A stretch of 64,000 nt of DNA from Sandaracinaceae bacterium (lineage in GTDB: Bacteria; Myxococcota_A; Polyangia; Polyangiales; Houyiibacteriaceae), in the NCBI GenBank assembly GCA_020633055.1, contig JACKEJ010000004.1, forward strand, positions 744,001 through 808,000, given 5' to 3'. Below, one piece after another: positions 53,701 to 62,397 of the stretch (its first letter is position 1; every line of letters starts with the position of its first letter). Below the pieces are notes generated by a model, which worked only from the letters and a program-made list of their open reading frames with translations, was not told where the DNA came from and did no database searches. A program made the translations under genes and the position numbers.

Positions 53701-55374
53701 ATGTCCACCGATCAGAGCCGTTGGCGCGTGCGCCGCTTCGACGAGGCGCACTTCGAGCACCCCACGAGCGAACCCGAGCTCGTCGCCCTCATCCTGCGCG
53801 CCCGCACCGAGCACGCCCAGCTGCGCGTGCGGGGCAGCGCGCACTCGGTCGCCGCTGCGGTGTACACGGACGCGTTCGATCCCGAGAGCGGCCCCGTGCA
53901 GCCCGGCGCGCCCGTCATCAACGTCATGCTCGACCGCTACCGTGGCCTGCACTTCCACCAGAGCGGTGGGGTGGACTTCGTCACGGTGGAGGCGGGCCGC
54001 AACCTGGGCTCGGACCCGTATGGTCCGGGCACGACGCCTGGCGACGACGAGGGCCTGGTCCACGCGCTCGCCGCTCGTGGCTTCGCGCTGCCCGTGCTGG
54101 GCGGCATCTCGCATCAGACCCTCTCGGGCTTCCTCGGCACGGGCTCGGCCGGAGCCAGCGTGCAGCACGGCTTCCACCAAGCCATCGCCAGCATCCGTGT
54201 GCTGGACGGTCTCGGCAACGCGCGCGACCTCACCCCCTCGGATCCGGACTTCGCGCACGTCGGCGTGTCCATGGGTCTGATGGGCATCGTGTCGAGCGTC
54301 ACCCTACGCCTCGAGCCCGAGTACGTCATCCGCGGCTGGACGTCGGTGCAGCGCGTGGCGGACTGCGACATCGACCTCTTCGGAGACGGCGACGCCACGC
54401 GCCCGTCGCTGAAGACCTTCTTCGAGACCACGCCCTACGCGCGTCTCTTGTACTGGCCCCAGAAGGGCGTGGAGCGCGTCGAGATCTGGACCGCCGAGCG
54501 CGCCGCGAAGACGCCAGGGTGGAAGCCCAAGCCCTACAAGCAGTTCAACACCGCGCCGTTCCTGATGCAGTGGCTGGTGCGCTTCCTGTACACGCGCGTG
54601 CTGCCCCGCATCGACCTCGTGCCGGGCGACGCCGACGCCGCCATGGCCGAGGCCTGGTTGCGCGACGCGATCACGGAGGGCTTCGCGGACGCGGGGCTGG
54701 GGGCGCCCACCCTGTCGGGCCCGCTGGTGGACCCGATGATCGACGCGCTCGCAGAGACGCTGGCCGACGTGGACGACGGGGTGGACAGCGTGAAGGAGGT
54801 GCTGGTGCGCGAGATGATCCGGCTCATCATCGCGCTCAGCCCGCGCGCAGGCGGCAAGTACGAACGCAAGGCCTTCACGGACACCTGGTACGACGGACTG
54901 CCGCACGACAACCAGATGGACGATCAGCTGATGCCGGTGCTGTTCACCGAGCTGTGGGCGCCCCTGGACAAGACGCCGGTGGTGATGCGCGCGCTGCGCG
55001 ACTTCTGGTCCGCGGGCGGTCTGGAGGCGACGGGCACCTTCGCCACCGAGATCTACGCGGCCCCACCAAGCCCGTTCACGCTCAGCGCAGCGCACGGCAC
55101 GCCCGTGCTGCGCATCGACCCCTTCGTGTTCTGGCGCGAGGACGCCAAGCCCGAGCAGGACTTCTTCCCGGGCTACTGGGAGCTGTTGCGCGCGTTCGAC
55201 GTGCGCTTCCACTGGGGCAAGACGCTCTCGGCCCCTGGCAGCACGACGGGCGTCTCGTACCGGCGAGACATGTGTGGCGTGGCGGCGTGGGACGCGTGGA
55301 AGGCGCGGCGGGCCGCGTGGGACCCGGACGGGCTGTTCGTCAACGCGTACTGGCGCGCCCACCTCGGGCTGTAG
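53701..55374 (+). CDS. FAD-linked oxidase, D-arabinono-1,4-lactone oxidase type
   Basis: A 557-residue oxidase of the VAO family. The FAD domain has RVRGSAHSVAAAVYT, where the His is the usual site of covalent flavin attachment, and GGISHQTLSGFLGTGSAGAS. The substrate domain ends with the ALO-type VRFHWGKTL (HWxK motif) and GLFVNAYWRAHLGL at the C-terminus. Such enzymes oxidise sugar lactones or alditols with O2 and release H2O2. It is longer than usual (about 430), with an insertion near residues 250-420. ATG 53701 is preferred. It is convergent with the second ceramidase-like gene, 10 bp between stops. Confidence 0.85.
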   Translation: MSTDQSRWRVRRFDEAHFEHPTSEPELVALILRARTEHAQLRVRGSAHSVAAAVYTDAFDPESGPVQPGAPVINVMLDRYRGLHFHQSGGVDFVTVEAGRNLGSDPYGPGTTPGDDEGLVHALAARGFALPVLGGISHQTLSGFLGTGSAGASVQHGFHQAIASIRVLDGLGNARDLTPSDPDFAHVGVSMGLMGIVSSVTLRLEPEYVIRGWTSVQRVADCDIDLFGDGDATRPSLKTFFETTPYARLLYWPQKGVERVEIWTAERAAKTPGWKPKPYKQFNTAPFLMQWLVRFLYTRVLPRIDLVPGDADAAMAEAWLRDAITEGFADAGLGAPTLSGPLVDPMIDALAETLADVDDGVDSVKEVLVREMIRLIIALSPRAGGKYERKAFTDTWYDGLPHDNQMDDQLMPVLFTELWAPLDKTPVVMRALRDFWSAGGLEATGTFATEIYAAPPSPFTLSAAHGTPVLRIDPFVFWREDAKPEQDFFPGYWELLRAFDVRFHWGKTLSAPGSTTGVSYRRDMCGVAAWDAWKARRAAWDPDGLFVNAYWRAHLGL

Positions 55375-55384
55375 CGTAGGCGAT

Positions 55385-56866
55385 CTACGGCAGGCTCGCG
55401 CCGGGCGGCGGCATCGGGCTGGGCGCGCCGACAGCCGCGCGCAAGAGGTCGAGGGTGGGCTCGCCGTAGAGCGTGTGAGCCCCCTCGTAGTGTTGTAGGG
55501 CGTACTCCTCGGCGGTCGTGAAGTAGCCCGCGTAGTCCCCGGAATAGCCGATCAGGCTGGCGCTGCTCACGCCGGGCCGCCCCAGCGCGTCCCCCTCCAT
55601 GCGGAACCCGGCCACCGTGGTGGGCTCACCGGGGACTGTGACGAACTCGTGCGTGCCCAGCCGCAGCCGGTGCAGCGGGTGCCACGGCGACGGGTTCAGG
55701 CCGACCTTGCGCAGCATGCGCTTGAGCAGCGGCAGGACCGAGCGCTTGGGCCACTGGGTGTCCCCGGGCTTGCGGGTGCCCTCGCGCTTGCGCATGCCCT
55801 CGCGCAGGACGGCCCCCAGGAGCTCGGTGCGGCCGTCCTCGGCACCGAAGAGGATGGGGTAGCCCACGTCCCACGCGTGCGTCGCGCCTGGCGCCCACGC
55901 ACCGCCCGAGACCTCGAGCGTGAGCGGGGTGGTGCTGGCCGGCAGCGCCGCGAGGATGTCGGCCACCACGTCGCCGACTGTGGCGCCCACGGTCTGCGCC
56001 AGCGGCTCGCCCTGCGCGTCCCCCTCCTCTTCGCCCGGCGGGAGCGGCGACACGTCGCCGGCGCACCCGAGCCCGAGCGCGGCGACCACACCGTTCGGGT
56101 GGCGGCTCTCCACCTTGTCGATGGCGTAGCCCGGCCAGTCCCGGTGGTAGGTCGTCTGCTTCGGGCCCAGCGCGGTGGCGTGGCACGCGTAGAACGCGAA
56201 GGCGGCCGCGTCCCCCGCGCCCGTGGGTCGCGCCGCGATGCAGGTGACGCGCGGGTCGATGGCGCGGCGGGTGCCGTGCAGCCCTGCGGTCGCGTGCTCG
56301 CCGGGCATGCCGGGGGCGCTCCAGGCGGTGGCCTCGGGGTTCGACGCGAAGGGCGCCTCGGATCGGTTGCGCGCGACCCCGTAGCAGTCGGCCCGACCCA
56401 CGCCGACCACGCCAGGCCGCAGTGAGGTCCAGGCCGCGCTCACGCCGGCCGCGATGGCCGCGCCCAGCTCGTCGATCCACGCGAGGTTGGGCTCGAACAC
56501 GGCGTCGGGGCGCAGGGGCTGGGCGAACACGCGATAGAACGAGTTGCCATAGAAGTGCCCCGGGGCGGTGTGGGTGTGCGTACCCGCCAGGATCAGGCGC
56601 TCGGCCGGGATGCCCGTCTTGGCCACCACCGCTTCGAACAACGCGAGGGATGGACACATGAGGTCCACGATGCACAGCGTGGCCTCCTCGCCCCCCGCGT
56701 CCTTCAACGCGAGCGTGCGCGCGTAGAGGGTCTGGCTGCCCGCGTGGCCCTTCTTCCCACCCAGCGAGTAGCCCGCCATGCCGTAGTCGTCCGGCAGGGG
56801 CAGGGGCTGCTCGCTCGTCCCGAACTCGAGCGTCCCGACGCTCGCCCACGTGATGCTCGTCGCCAT
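55385..56866 (-). CDS. Neutral/alkaline ceramidase-like hydrolase (second copy)
   Basis: A 493-residue relative of the enzyme at 21.8-23.3 kb. Motifs are ILAGTHTHTAPGHFYGN (His pair), FYACHATALGPKQTTYHRDWP and GLGCAGDVSP (compare GDVSPN). The C-terminal SLIGYSGDYAGYFTTAEEYA resembles the ceramidase GYANGMLGYIP block. No signal peptide. It differs a good deal from the first copy, so they are not recent duplicates. The substrate is unproven and could be another amide lipid. It reads toward the lactone oxidase; an SDR/TetR pair lies upstream. The 139-bp gap upstream shows nothing distinctive. Confidence 0.8.
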   Translation of the reverse strand: MATSITWASVGTLEFGTSEQPLPLPDDYGMAGYSLGGKKGHAGSQTLYARTLALKDAGGEEATLCIVDLMCPSLALFEAVVAKTGIPAERLILAGTHTHTAPGHFYGNSFYRVFAQPLRPDAVFEPNLAWIDELGAAIAAGVSAAWTSLRPGVVGVGRADCYGVARNRSEAPFASNPEATAWSAPGMPGEHATAGLHGTRRAIDPRVTCIAARPTGAGDAAAFAFYACHATALGPKQTTYHRDWPGYAIDKVESRHPNGVVAALGLGCAGDVSPLPPGEEEGDAQGEPLAQTVGATVGDVVADILAALPASTTPLTLEVSGGAWAPGATHAWDVGYPILFGAEDGRTELLGAVLREGMRKREGTRKPGDTQWPKRSVLPLLKRMLRKVGLNPSPWHPLHRLRLGTHEFVTVPGEPTTVAGFRMEGDALGRPGVSSASLIGYSGDYAGYFTTAEEYALQHYEGAHTLYGEPTLDLLRAAVGAPSPMPPPGASLP

Positions 56867-57005
56867 GTTCTCAGTCCACCCCCGCGCCGCTCGTCTGCCG
56901 TGCGCGCGGACGCGTGTGCGCCACCAAGAGGCGCTCGACCATCGGCGCCCGCGCCCACGCAGTCCATCGCATGCGCGCTACCCTATGCGGATTCGCGCGC
57001 GTCGG

Positions 57006-57824
57006 TCAACGGCGCGCGTAGGCGAGCAACCCCGGGAGCGCGTCGAGGGTCGCGCCGGCCTCTGCCACGGGGGGCCACGCCGTGTCGCGCTCCACCACCC
57101 GGAACGCGGCGCTGCCCGGTGGGGACCAGCGCCCCTCGTGGGACAGCAGCCGGGAGAGCCGCGCCGCGCAGTCCGCCGGGTCCTCCCAGCGCCGCTTCAC
57201 ACGCTCGAGCACCCACCCCAGGAGCCCGCCTCGCGCCCCGAGCTCGGTGCGGACGACGCCGGGGTGCAGCACCAGGACGTCGAGCTCTGGGTGCAGCCGC
57301 GCCAGCTCGCGCTGGGCCACCGCGAACGCCAGCTTGGTGTCGCAGTACGTGCGGAAGCTGGAGAAGTCGCGCCCCGTGGGGGTGCGTTCGGCGTCGACCC
57401 GCCCGCGCACCATCAAGCCCGCACCGATCACCAACACCCGCGCGAGCGAAGAGGGCGGATCCAAGAGCTCGGCCTGCATCGTGAGAGGGCCCGCGCAGTT
57501 GGTCACGAAGGCCTGTTCCAGCCCGTCCTCGGTGAGCGTGCGATGGCTCGGCCACACGCCCGCGTTGTGCACCAGCAGCGCGCCCGGTCGCACCCACGTG
57601 CGCGCCGTCCTGCCGAGAGCGCGAGCCGCGTCGAGGCCACCGAGGTCCCCCACCTGGGCCTGCGCGTCCACCCCACGTGCGCGCAGCGTGCCCACGAGCG
57701 AGGCGAGTCGCTCGGCGTCACGCGCGATGAGGAGCATGCGGGGAGGGTTCTCGTCTTCCGCGAGCGCGAGGGCCAGCGCACGGCCGATACCACGTGACGC
57801 CCCCGTGAGGATCAGGTCGGTCAT
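57006..57824 (-). CDS. SDR-family protein lacking the usual catalytic serine
   Basis: A 272-residue SDR. It has LILTGASRGIGRALALALAE, HNAGVW and the YCDTKLA catalytic Tyr/Lys pair. The strand that normally ends in the catalytic Ser reads RVLVIGAGLMVRG, so that Ser is absent. It may still bind NAD(P) and have weak or different activity. ATG 57824 precedes the Rossmann fold by three residues. It is divergent from a TetR regulator across 66 bp that hold a perfect 15-bp palindrome, so it is probably the regulated gene. Confidence 0.87.
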   Translation of the reverse strand: MTDLILTGASRGIGRALALALAEDENPPRMLLIARDAERLASLVGTLRARGVDAQAQVGDLGGLDAARALGRTARTWVRPGALLVHNAGVWPSHRTLTEDGLEQAFVTNCAGPLTMQAELLDPPSSLARVLVIGAGLMVRGRVDAERTPTGRDFSSFRTYCDTKLAFAVAQRELARLHPELDVLVLHPGVVRTELGARGGLLGWVLERVKRRWEDPADCAARLSRLLSHEGRWSPPGSAAFRVVERDTAWPPVAEAGATLDALPGLLAYARR

Positions 57825-57854
57825 GGGCACACCGTAGCGCTCGTCGAACTCAAT

Positions 57855-57869
57855 TGGAAGAATCTTCCA
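57855..57869. promoter_or_regulatory. Perfect 15-bp palindrome, likely TetR operator
   Basis: TGGAAGAATCTTCCA reads the same on both strands around a central A. It sits 31 bp upstream of the SDR start and 22 bp upstream of the TetR-family start, and is AT-rich relative to its surroundings. Size and place fit an operator through which the regulator controls itself and the SDR gene. Confidence 0.65.
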
Positions 57870-57890
57870 TTTGTCTCGAACAGCGGACTC

Positions 57891-58523
57891 GTGCAGCCTG
57901 CGCCCGTGACGCGACGGCGAGACGGTCTTCTGCGCCGGGAGGCGCTGCTGGACGCGGCCCTGGTGTGCTGCACGCGCTCCTCGGTGCTGAGGGTGGGCAT
58001 CGAGGAGATCCGCCGTGAGGCCGGCGCCAGCCCCTCGAGCGTCTACAACCTGTTCGCCGACCTGAACGCGCTGCGCCTCGCGCTCTTGCTGCGTACGTTC
58101 GAGCAGCTCTTCGCCCACCTGACCGAGCGTGTGGTCGGCACGCGTGGCGCGCGCGGAGCCGTGTTCGCGCTGGTGGAGGCGCACCTCGAGTGGGTGCTCG
58201 CCCACCCCGCGGAGGCCCGCTACATGTATCAAGCGACGGCGCTCGAGTACGAGCCGGAGGCGGCCGCGCGTCTGCAAGAGCGCAAGGCTGCGCTGCTGGC
58301 CCCGGTGGTGCACCACGTCGCGCCCTTCGTCGCCGCCGGGGACCTCCCGTCGTGGTCGGTGCTGGCGCTGGACGTGAGCATCCTCGGAGCCAGCCACGAG
58401 GCCTGCCGCCGCTACCTCGCGGGAGCCGAGCTGGACCCAGCCTGGATGCGCCGGGAGCTCCCGCAGCTGGCGTGGGCGGGCATCCTCTCCGAGCGACGGC
58501 GCGCGCGGCGGGCGGTCACGTGA
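57891..58523 (+). CDS. TetR-family transcriptional regulator
   Basis: A 210-residue regulator. The helix-turn-helix is IEEIRREAGASPSSVYNLFAD (residues about 36-56), typical of TetR, and the C-terminal ligand domain is helical with HLEWVLAHPAEARYMYQA. The start is GTG at 57891; a second GTG at 57906 is possible. It most likely represses the divergent SDR gene through the palindrome between them. Its stop overlaps the stop of the kinase gene tail to tail by 8 bp (58516-58523). Confidence 0.92.
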   Translation: MQPAPVTRRRDGLLRREALLDAALVCCTRSSVLRVGIEEIRREAGASPSSVYNLFADLNALRLALLLRTFEQLFAHLTERVVGTRGARGAVFALVEAHLEWVLAHPAEARYMYQATALEYEPEAAARLQERKAALLAPVVHHVAPFVAAGDLPSWSVLALDVSILGASHEACRRYLAGAELDPAWMRRELPQLAWAGILSERRRARRAVT

Positions 58524-61500
58524 GCGGGCGCAACAGCTGACCCGCGCCGAAGCCGGGCGTGACGTAGCGCGCCCAGCGCGGGGGGTCGGCGATGCCGTGG
58601 GCCGCGAGACTGTCCATGAGTGCCTTGTCGTCGGCGGCCGCACCCTCAGCGCCCAGCTCGAGCAGCGCGCGCCGGCAGAGGAGCGCGTGCGCCCCCAGCC
58701 GGGCCGCGTCGCAGGCCGCGAGCGCGCGCTCGAGCTCGGCGCGCGCCGCCTCACGCGCCCTCGAGGAACTCGCCGTGTGCGAGGCCCCCGCAGCGCGCGA
58801 GGCCCCCGAACCCGACGAGACACCCGAAGCCTCCGAGGCCAGAGACAGCGCCGCCTGCGCGACGAGCGCCAGCGCGGGCCCATCCGGGCGCTTCACCACG
58901 CGCAGCTCGTCTCGCGTACGCTCGACCCGGCGACGCAAGCGTCGGTCACCGGGGCGCGCGCACCAGGCCGCGACCTCGGCCGCCAGCCGCACGTGCAGGA
59001 TGGCGGGCAGCACGACCGGCACGCGCAGCAGGTTCGCGGCGCGGATGGCCGGCCACGCGGCGTCGACCAGCGCGAGCGCGCTCTCCGGCTGCTCACCGAT
59101 CAGCCGCTCCAGCACCTCGAGTCGCAGGCGGTAGAAGTCCCACATGCCGAAGTCCACCGTCCACGAGTGCATGGTGCGGCGCATGTCGTCGATGGCGCGC
59201 GCGAGCCCCTCCGCGTCACCCGCCGCGCCCAGCGTGAAGCCGACCGCGCTGGTGACCATGACGAAGGTGATCTGCTCGCCGCTGTTGGCGGTCTGCCGCA
59301 GGAACTCCTCGCTGCGGGAGCGCATCTCGCCCAGCCGCCCGCGGTACTCGAGACACGCGGTGATGGTGGTGCGCGCGACGGCCACGCTCCACGCCGTGGG
59401 CTCGGGCGCGGACGAGAGCAACAGCACGGCGCGGTCCCCATGCTCGATGGCCGCGTCCCAGGTACCCTCCAGCAGCCCCCGCTGGCACCACGCCACGTGC
59501 AGGAGGCCGCGCAGCGCGGGGGACTCGTCAGCGTCGGCGATGCGCCGCGCCAAGCCCATGAAGTCGTCCGGTCGCGACCCCATGAAGGGCGTGAAGCCCG
59601 ACCCCACGAACAAGAGCCCGTTCGCGATGGCCCGCGGCGAGCCCGAGTCGAGCGCGTAGAGCAGGCTGCGCAGGATGGTGACCGTGCCCTCCACCGGCGC
59701 GATGTTGCTGAGCCCCTTGCCCACGGACCAACACAGCGCGCTCTTGAACGCCGCGTCCTCGTCGACGCGTCGGCTCCCGAGGGCCAGGTCCCCCCGCACG
59801 CGCATTCGGACTTGCGCGGTGGCCCACAGGAGCCCGCGCAGCGCGGCCCCGCTGTCCTTCGGGAAGGGCACGCCCGCGTCCGCGAAGAGGGGTCGCAGGA
59901 TCTCGAACGCCTCGCGCACCGCGCCGGCAGACAAGAGGGCCTCCGCGGCCAGCCGCTGCAGCTCCATCCGCGCGCGCCGGTCGCTGACCCCGGCCGTCGC
60001 GCGCAGGTAGGCGGCCCCCGCTTCGTCGCAGCGCCCCGCCTGATGGAGCGCGTCGGCGTAGGCGCGACGCACCGCCTGGACGTCGGCCAAGTCCTCCCCG
60101 GACCAGCGCAGCGCATCCCGGTAGGAGTCGGCGGCAGATTGGTACGCCAGGCTGCCGAGCGCTTCTTCGGCCGCGCGCAGCGCGTACTGCGCGGCCTCCT
60201 GCAGCTGCCCCGCCCCATGCAGGTGGGACGCGACGAGCTGCGGCGGGACGCTCTGCTCGGCCAGCAGCTCCCTCGCCAGCGCGGCGTGGCAGTGGCGACG
60301 CTCCTCGGGCGCGAGCACCAGCAGCACCCCTTCGCGGATGCGATCGTGATACGCCACGACCCGCGCGCCCGGGCCGGCCCCGTCCACGCGCACCAGCGAC
60401 TTGGCGGCCAGCGTGGCGACGGTGGCGCGCACGTCGTTCACGGCAGCGGCGCGCATGACCAGCTGCTGCTCGAGGGGCTGACCCGCGACGGACACGGTGC
60501 GCAACACGCTGCGGGCCTGGTCGGAGAGCTCCTGATACCGTGCGCGGACCACGTCCTGCACGCTGACGCGCGCCCGCGTGCGCGCTCCGTGGAGCGCCAG
60601 CTGCTCGATCAAGAACGGGTTGCCGCCAGCGTCGGCCACCAGCTCGTTGAGCTCGAGGGTGTCCACGTCGTGGCTGCAGCGACGCGCAAGCTCCACCGCG
60701 GCCGTCGCCGAGAGCGGTGCCAGGTCGATGTGCGTCTCCTGGTGGAAGTCACGCCCCGCGAGCGGGGCCAGCTGCTGCAGCAGCGCGCTGGTCTCCACCT
60801 CGTCGGAGCGGTACGCCAGCACCCAGAAGATGGGCAGCGAGAGGGGGGGCGTGAGCAGCGACGCGAGCACGTGCCCCGCGCCAGCGTCGCCCCACTGCGC
60901 GTCGTCCAGCACGAGGCACAGCGGTCGCTCGAGGTGCAGCGCCTCGAGCAGCTGGGCCAGCCCGGCATAGGCGCGCTCGCGCACGTCCACACCCCCGGAT
61001 TGCGCGGGCAGGCGCGGCAGCTCGGGGAAGGCCCCGAAGATGGCCGGGAACATGCGGGCGGCGTGCGCGACGTCCTCGCCGACGAGCTGGGCCCGCGCAA
61101 CGTCTGGCGTGGCGCACAAGCGCAGCACGAGCTGGTCCACCAAGTCGTCGAGGCCCTTGTAGGGGATGGCCTCGAACTCGTGGCACTTGGCGTTGAGCAC
61201 CGTGGCCACGCGACCGAGGCGCGACACCGCCTCGTCGCACAGGCGCGACTTGCCCACGCCAGAGAGACCGCGCAGGTGCAGCACGCTCGGCCGGTCGGCG
61301 TCACGTGCGTGGTAGGCATCGAGGATGGCGTCCAGCTCGTCCTCGCGTCCGACGAGCGCGGCGGCCGTGGCGCTCAAGCTGGGCCCCACCCCGCCCTGCT
61401 CGGGCCGCAGGACGGCGAGCGCGGCCTCGAGCGTGGGTCGCTGGCTGGGGTCGCGCTGCATCAACCCGTAGGCCAGGTCGGCCAGCGGCAGGCAGTCCTC

Positions 61501-62337
61501 TGGCAGCTCCGCCATGTCGGATGGGTGCGGCAGGGGCTCGGAGCACTTGCGCATGATGACCGTCAAGGCCGAGTCGCCGGGCTTCTCGAAGGGGCGCAGG
61601 CCCACCAGCGCCTCGTAGAGCATCACGCCGAGCGCGTAGCAGTCGGAGCGTGCGTCGGTCGGGGCGCCCCGCGCCTGCTCGGGCGCCATGTAGAGCGGGG
61701 TCCCGACCACGCGCTGTCCCTCGGCCCCGCGCGTCTGCCCCCCGCGCAGCGCCGCGATGCCGAAGTCGAGCAGCACGGCGCGCCCATCCGGGGCCACCAC
61801 CACGTTGCTGGGCTTGAGGTCGAGGTGGCGCACGCCGGCCGCGTGCAAGGCCGAGAGCCCCTCCACCAGCTGCGCGAAGGCGTCACACAGGACGGGCGCG
61901 CGCAGCGCCCCGGGTGGGCTGCGCTTCGCCAGGTGCTCGCCCAGGTCGACACCCGGCACGTGCTCCATGGTGAAGAACCACGTGTCCTCGGCCACGCCCA
62001 GCTCGTACAGCTTCACCAGGTTGGGGTGCGCCAGCGCGGCCGTGTAGCGGAACTCGCTCTTGAAACGCATGAGCGCCATCGGGTCCGCCGAGCGCAGCGT
62101 CTTGAGCGCGACGGCGCGCGAGCCCTCCGGCTCGTGGGGGTCCGTCGCCAGGTACACGACGCCCATGCCCCCTGCCCCCAGCATTTGCTCCACACGGAAG
62201 CGCCCCAGGTGGGAGGGCATGCCCGCGGTAGACGGACGGATGGGGTCCGCGCGGGTCACGAGGCCATCGCTCGTCACCACAGCGCCGTCCGGGTGCGTGC
62301 GCACGCCCGAACCCCAATCCGGTGGGTCCAACGACAT
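58516..62337 (-). CDS. PknK-like Ser/Thr kinase with AAA/NACHT-like ATPase and TPR region
   Basis: A 1273-residue signalling protein. Kinase domain, residues about 44-310: GAGGMGVVYLA, Lys79, HLDLKPSN (171-178) in which Leu replaces the Arg of HRD, DFGIAAL and MAPEQ. An ATPase of the AAA/STAND type starts with VGREDELD (329), with Walker A GLSGVGKS (357-364) and Walker B CLVLDDAQW. The C-terminal 600 residues are TPR-like helices (QSAADSYRDALRWSGEDLAD). This is the PknK/large-kinase layout of myxobacteria, but with no C-terminal DNA-binding domain. No membrane helix, so cytoplasmic. ATG 62337 is preferred over GTG 62352. Confidence 0.93.
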   Translation of the reverse strand: MSLDPPDWGSGVRTHPDGAVVTSDGLVTRADPIRPSTAGMPSHLGRFRVEQMLGAGGMGVVYLATDPHEPEGSRAVALKTLRSADPMALMRFKSEFRYTAALAHPNLVKLYELGVAEDTWFFTMEHVPGVDLGEHLAKRSPPGALRAPVLCDAFAQLVEGLSALHAAGVRHLDLKPSNVVVAPDGRAVLLDFGIAALRGGQTRGAEGQRVVGTPLYMAPEQARGAPTDARSDCYALGVMLYEALVGLRPFEKPGDSALTVIMRKCSEPLPHPSDMAELPEDCLPLADLAYGLMQRDPSQRPTLEAALAVLRPEQGGVGPSLSATAAALVGREDELDAILDAYHARDADRPSVLHLRGLSGVGKSRLCDEAVSRLGRVATVLNAKCHEFEAIPYKGLDDLVDQLVLRLCATPDVARAQLVGEDVAHAARMFPAIFGAFPELPRLPAQSGGVDVRERAYAGLAQLLEALHLERPLCLVLDDAQWGDAGAGHVLASLLTPPLSLPIFWVLAYRSDEVETSALLQQLAPLAGRDFHQETHIDLAPLSATAAVELARRCSHDVDTLELNELVADAGGNPFLIEQLALHGARTRARVSVQDVVRARYQELSDQARSVLRTVSVAGQPLEQQLVMRAAAVNDVRATVATLAAKSLVRVDGAGPGARVVAYHDRIREGVLLVLAPEERRHCHAALARELLAEQSVPPQLVASHLHGAGQLQEAAQYALRAAEEALGSLAYQSAADSYRDALRWSGEDLADVQAVRRAYADALHQAGRCDEAGAAYLRATAGVSDRRARMELQRLAAEALLSAGAVREAFEILRPLFADAGVPFPKDSGAALRGLLWATAQVRMRVRGDLALGSRRVDEDAAFKSALCWSVGKGLSNIAPVEGTVTILRSLLYALDSGSPRAIANGLLFVGSGFTPFMGSRPDDFMGLARRIADADESPALRGLLHVAWCQRGLLEGTWDAAIEHGDRAVLLLSSAPEPTAWSVAVARTTITACLEYRGRLGEMRSRSEEFLRQTANSGEQITFVMVTSAVGFTLGAAGDAEGLARAIDDMRRTMHSWTVDFGMWDFYRLRLEVLERLIGEQPESALALVDAAWPAIRAANLLRVPVVLPAILHVRLAAEVAAWCARPGDRRLRRRVERTRDELRVVKRPDGPALALVAQAALSLASEASGVSSGSGASRAAGASHTASSSRAREAARAELERALAACDAARLGAHALLCRRALLELGAEGAAADDKALMDSLAAHGIADPPRWARYVTPGFGAGQLLRPLT

Positions 62338-62397
62338 GGCCTGGTGTACCACTTACGCGACGTCAGCCGGCGGCGAAAGCGCGGACCTTGGGCCATC

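Noticed and set aside
50180..58523. Biosynthetic gene cluster (monooxygenase, oxidase, SDR, hydrolases)
   Set aside because: No core synthase (PKS, NRPS, terpene or RiPP) and the genes point in different directions with separate promoters.
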